DNA of 64,000 bases from Cordia subcordata (lineage: Eukaryota > Streptophyta > Magnoliopsida > Boraginales > Cordiaceae): NCBI GenBank assembly GCA_028554755.1, contig JAPTOF010000019.1, positions 5,466,001 to 5,530,000 of the forward strand, read 5' to 3'. The notes under the pieces were generated by a model. The model did no database searches, was not told where the DNA came from, and saw only the letters and a list, made by a program, of their open reading frames with translations. Made by a program: the position numbers and the translations under genes. Shown one piece after another: positions 60,291-64,000 of this stretch (positions within the stretch are counted from its first letter, which is position 1; the number at the start of each line of letters is the position of its first letter).

Positions 60291-60538
60291 GAGAATTAGA
60301 TTTACCAACAGTATGTTAGTAATTTTGTGCATTGGTACTCCTTTTTGGTTCTTTGAATATATTGCTCTTCTCTTATGTATCTTTTGTATTCATTTTGATG
60401 CTAGAAAGGGAATTTGAGAATTAGATTTACCAACAGTATGTTTGTAATTTTGTGCATTGGTACTCCTTTTTGTTCTTTGAATTTGTTGCTCTTCTCTTAT
60501 TTATCTTTTATATTCATTTTGATGCTAGAAAGGGATTT
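60291..60538. repeat. 125-bp tandem duplication downstream of the kinase gene
   Basis: Units 60291-60415 and 60416-60538 start GAGAATTAGATTTACCAACA and differ at only a few positions. Confidence 0.93.
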
Positions 60539-62092
60539 TGATAAGTTATATAGAGTAAGAGTTTAGTCTTTGAACTATTAAAATGAGCATTTGTTCTTAA
60601 ACTATTAATTGTTAGACACTACTAGTTCTTTTAACCATTTTAATTAAAAATTTAGTTATTTACATCCAAAAATTAATATTTACGCGTTCATGGTACATAA
60701 ATAGCTAAAAGGACTACCTTAATATTAGTTTTTGGATAGGAATAACTAAAAAAACTAATAGTGATTTTAGTTTCCAGACATAAATAACTAAAACAACTAA
60801 CAACGTCTAATAGTTTAGGGACTAGCAAGCTTACTCTTGTTAGTTTAGGAACCAAGATGTCCTTTTAGTCACAATTTAAGAACCTTTGAAGAAATTAACC
60901 CATCTAATTATTACAATCAATTTTTCTATGTGTTTTACCACTATAATCCACATTTTACATTAGCCGCTCAACAAATATGGGAAAAGATTTTTTGTCCCCT
61001 GTTTGGAATTAATATATTTCTATTTTATGTTCTACAATAATGGATTTTTTTTTTCCAATTGTATACATATCTTTCTCCATTTATGATTGAAAAAAAATTA
61101 TGCAAGTTAAACCATTTCTTTACTTGCCTCATCGATTCTTCTAGTGTACGACAATATCGTCCCAATCCAGATCATCAATATTTTATAGTTCATAATCTAG
61201 TAACAATTTCTAATGAACACACCTACTTATTATGCGAGAAAAAGAGGAAAAAGGACAAGGAATTAAGAGTTTTAATATGCTTTAACATTCTTCCTATTCT
61301 AGTACTATTTTGGTAATAGATCCAAAACTTGACGGCATTTTTGGAATCGTGTTTATGCATAAGTTAAAGATAAATTGCACATAAATAGAAAGTGGAGGAC
61401 GGTCACCAACCTTTTTCTCTTTATTTTCTAGATTTTAGACATTCCATTACGTAGATAATACTATTTTTATAAATATATCCCATCAACATTTAGCGTTGGA
61501 CAGTAGTAGTAATAGAAGTTATCGAACTAGGAAATTTTTTTTTTTTTTTTTAATACAAGCACATTCTTTAGACATTTAAATTTTAACTTTTTCCCTAATT
61601 TCCTCTCCCTTAAAAATTAAGATAGAGAACTAATGAAAAAAGGAAATAAGTTGACTTAAAATCTCCATATATATATATATATATATAACATATACGATCT
61701 TCCATGTTGATTTGAAGTACAAGGAGCCTTGATGCAAATAAACAACTTTGTAAATGCGTGAGGCTTAACGACAGTCTGTGCGAATAATTGTGAAATTATA
61801 GTCCGATTAATTTTTTGGAATATATCTTTATATTTATTTCGAGTCTATATAACTTTTTGATCTCCACTTAACTCTTATACTTTTATTAATTTCAATATTC
61901 AAAATTATTTAACTCAATTAATAAAATATTCTAAATCAATCGTCGAAGGAGAGTATCGATTTTCCTTAGTCCATTCGAAATGCCCATTTATTTTCACAAA
62001 GGTGGCCGGTTTGCATACGTATCAATCCTTTTGGGGTAGAAAATTTATCTCTTGCCTCCCTTGCAAGTGGAGGATCCATTAATCAAAAAGCA
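60539..62092. other. AT-rich intergenic DNA
   Basis: Contains an inverted pair around 60570-60880 (AGTTCTTTTAACCATTTTAA-like arms) and an (AT)n run at about 61666-61687. No gene seen. Confidence 0.45.
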
Positions 62093-62700
62093 TGGGCGGA
62101 GCCACGTTAGTCTCAGAGGGGGTCTAGGCACCCCCTGGATTTTTTGGAAAAAGTATATTATTATTATTATTTTTTGTCTTATAATAAGAGGTAAAATTAT
62201 ATAAAATGCATCCCCTCATAATTTGCGTGCACCCTTTTGTGACCGTGATGAGAGAATTTTTATTATGTTTCTTGTTTTTAGCCAAAGGAAAATAAAATTC
62301 AGGATAAAAAAAATTATTTATTATTTGTTGTCTTACAAAAAAAGAAAGTGGCAAAAAAGCACAAAAAGACAAAAAAAATGAGAGAAAAGAGATAAATATA
62401 AAAGAAAATAGCACAACAATAGATTGAATAATCACTTATATAAAGAAAAATATTTTTAGTAATTAACTTCAAAAGTAAATTGAATATTTAATGATTTCAA
62501 AATATAATTTCACTACTCTCGGACCGTAGGAATTAATCTCATGTCCAATGTGACTCGGAATATCCTAATTCAAAGCAAAAAAAAAGTATAGTTCTATTTA
62601 CAATGATTATATTAATTATTAAATATTTTTATAATTAATATTTTAAATTTTTGAAAAAATTTTATGTGCTCCCCCTGACCACAGGGTCTTGACTCCGCCA
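62093..62700. mobile_element. DNA transposon remnant with GC-rich inverted ends
   Basis: The left end GGGCGGAGCCACGTTAGTCT and the inverse of the right end (GGCGGAGTCAAGACCCTGTG) resemble each other. Both are GC-rich ends around an AT-rich, non-coding body, with CACCCCCTGG and CTCCCCCTGA just inside. The pattern recurs widely in plant genomes; the family is unassigned. Confidence 0.5.
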
Positions 62701-63170
62701 TTGTCAAAAAAGGGGCTTTGGAAGCTAATTAACTAACCACTCCACTAATTACATGCCACAAAATTTCTTGGTCTGTCAATTGCCATGATTAACAACTCAA
62801 ATTTCACAGACAATTCCGGAATTGTGAAATCATACGAAACCGCAGAACGTTCTTGTGTTTCATAATTCATCAAATGTGGACATGTAATTATAGGAATTTT
62901 CAAAAATTTAAAATGCTAGCCACGCGACCACAAGCAAATCATTCCTAGTCTATTTTAGTATTTTATGAATTTGAAAGTGGGGGTCAAATCTATATTATTA
63001 GTGAACGCTCCAAGCTCATCATTGCCCAACCCAAGTTGAAATATTTTTGTTATGCTACACAAAAATCTTAAAGTTTCATGATGTAAATATTAAACAAGTA
63101 TACAAACGTGAAAATGCACTTAAAAATGGACACATTGCTTTGATTCATTTATGCGTACTCTTTTATACAT

Positions 63171-63417
63171 TTCTCTTGTTCATCCTTACATTTTTCTTCT
63201 TTTTCGAGAATCTAGTCTAATTTAAGCTCGTAGATGTAATGAAACTTATTAATTCCTCTCGTGATCATAGAATTAATGTTAAATTTCTTCAACATTTCTT
63301 TTGTTCATCCTAACATTTTCCCCCTTTTTCGAGAATCGAGTTTAATTTAAGCTTGTAAAAGTAATGAAACTTATTAATTTGTCTCGTGATCATAGAATTA
63401 ATATTAAATTTCTTCAA
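63171..63417. repeat. 123-bp tandem duplication
   Basis: Two diverged units sharing TTGTTCATCCT, TTTTTCGAGAATC, AATGAAACTTATTAATT and CTCGTGATCATAGAATTAAT. Confidence 0.9.
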
Positions 63418-64000
63418 CCTTAACGTTCTAAATTTGTCGACACTATTTTGTATGTAAAACTGTCTTGTATAAGTTGGCAAGTAAGTTTGAAACAATTTAT
63501 TATAATTTATCACTTTAAACTTATACCATTAATTTATACATTCTCGCCAATCAAAATTTTACACGTATCTTAGATCCAAAAATTTGAAACCACAGAGAAT
63601 GAGAAAAAAGAAAAAATCATAGGCTGCTCAAGCATTCTCACATTATTATGTATCCTGGGTCTCATACTATCGTGGTCCGACATCATATCTCAAATTTGTC
63701 ACGCTAACAAAGTATACGACAGCAAAATGCAATCCTCGTCTCTTTTATGCAAGTCTTTGCTGACCATCTGCGTACGAACAAGTGGGACCCACCACTCCGT
63801 ATTTGCAGCCACGTGTAAGAATTATTCCCTTCAAATTCGCGTTCCAAAAGCCTAAAAAGCTTCAACAACAAAACAGACAAATCGAAAGCGACTCAACAAA
63901 AGCCTTTCTTCGTTCTCGTCTTCTTTAGTTTGTTAATTGTTTCGCTTACTTTGATAAGTCCAATCTCGCAATCTAAGTATCCAAACATGTCTTAGATCTC
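63418..64000. other. spacer leading to a probable gene beyond the window
   Basis: No coding exon inside the window. A G-box-like CCACGTGT at about 63810 and a C/A- then TC-rich leader (63860-63930) resemble a plant promoter and 5' untranslated region reading rightwards. Confidence 0.35.

Noticed and set aside
62124..62435. 103-aa Phe/Ser-rich frame
   Set aside because: Low-complexity translation of the AT-rich interior of a transposon remnant.

Overview
This is nuclear DNA of a eudicot plant, probably woody. The evidence is: genes split by short GT-AG introns with AT-rich flanks; plant-only families (WEB coiled-coil protein, type-2 lipid transfer protein, GUB_WAK receptor kinase, GAT1_2.1-type amidotransferase); a Ty1/copia retrotransposon primed by a plant initiator-tRNA-like site; a SINE and several MITEs. 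I cannot name the species from sequence alone.

Layout. 1-2.75 kb: the possible 3' tail of an unidentified gene, then a two-exon WEB-family gene on the minus strand. 3.0-13.5 kb: a broken first copy of the upstream region and 5' half of the RELCH-like gene. About 6.5 kb of unrelated DNA replaces its first exon. That DNA holds the first three exons of a pectin acetylesterase (minus strand, catalytic exons absent) and a LINE scrap. A solo LTR has replaced two further exons. 13.5-23.75 kb: the intact 20-exon RELCH-like gene (LisH, coiled coil, HEAT; 1142 aa as I splice it). It includes one AT-AC intron with good U12-type signals. 24-26.9 kb: a nested inverted-repeat element, a tRNA-Leu(CAG) gene and a TTA microsatellite. 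26.9-32.5 kb: a complete-length but dead Copia element (minus strand) with 332-bp LTRs and a 5-bp target duplication. Its leader carries a dense cluster of TTGAC motifs. It sits about 40 bp upstream of the TATA box of a 201-aa protein gene of unknown family. 34-43.8 kb: mostly repeats, with one nsLTP2 gene. 44-46 kb: a four-exon class I glutamine amidotransferase gene.

47-60 kb is the most interesting part. Four separate exons lie in the same orientation. Each encodes a signal peptide plus a GUB_WAK/WAK-associated extracellular domain, and each ends in a GT donor in phase 1 after a G. They lie upstream of a single set of transmembrane and kinase exons that accept phase 1. No other kinase remnant is visible between them. 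The arrangement fits an LRK10L1-type receptor locus in which alternative first exons (variable ectodomains) could be spliced to one constant kinase, or retained as secreted ectodomain-only proteins. Alternatively, three of the exons are leftovers of tandem duplications. The last 4 kb holds repeats and the promoter-like approach to a gene beyond the window.

All exon limits were set by hand from splice consensus, reading phase and family knowledge. No database search was run.
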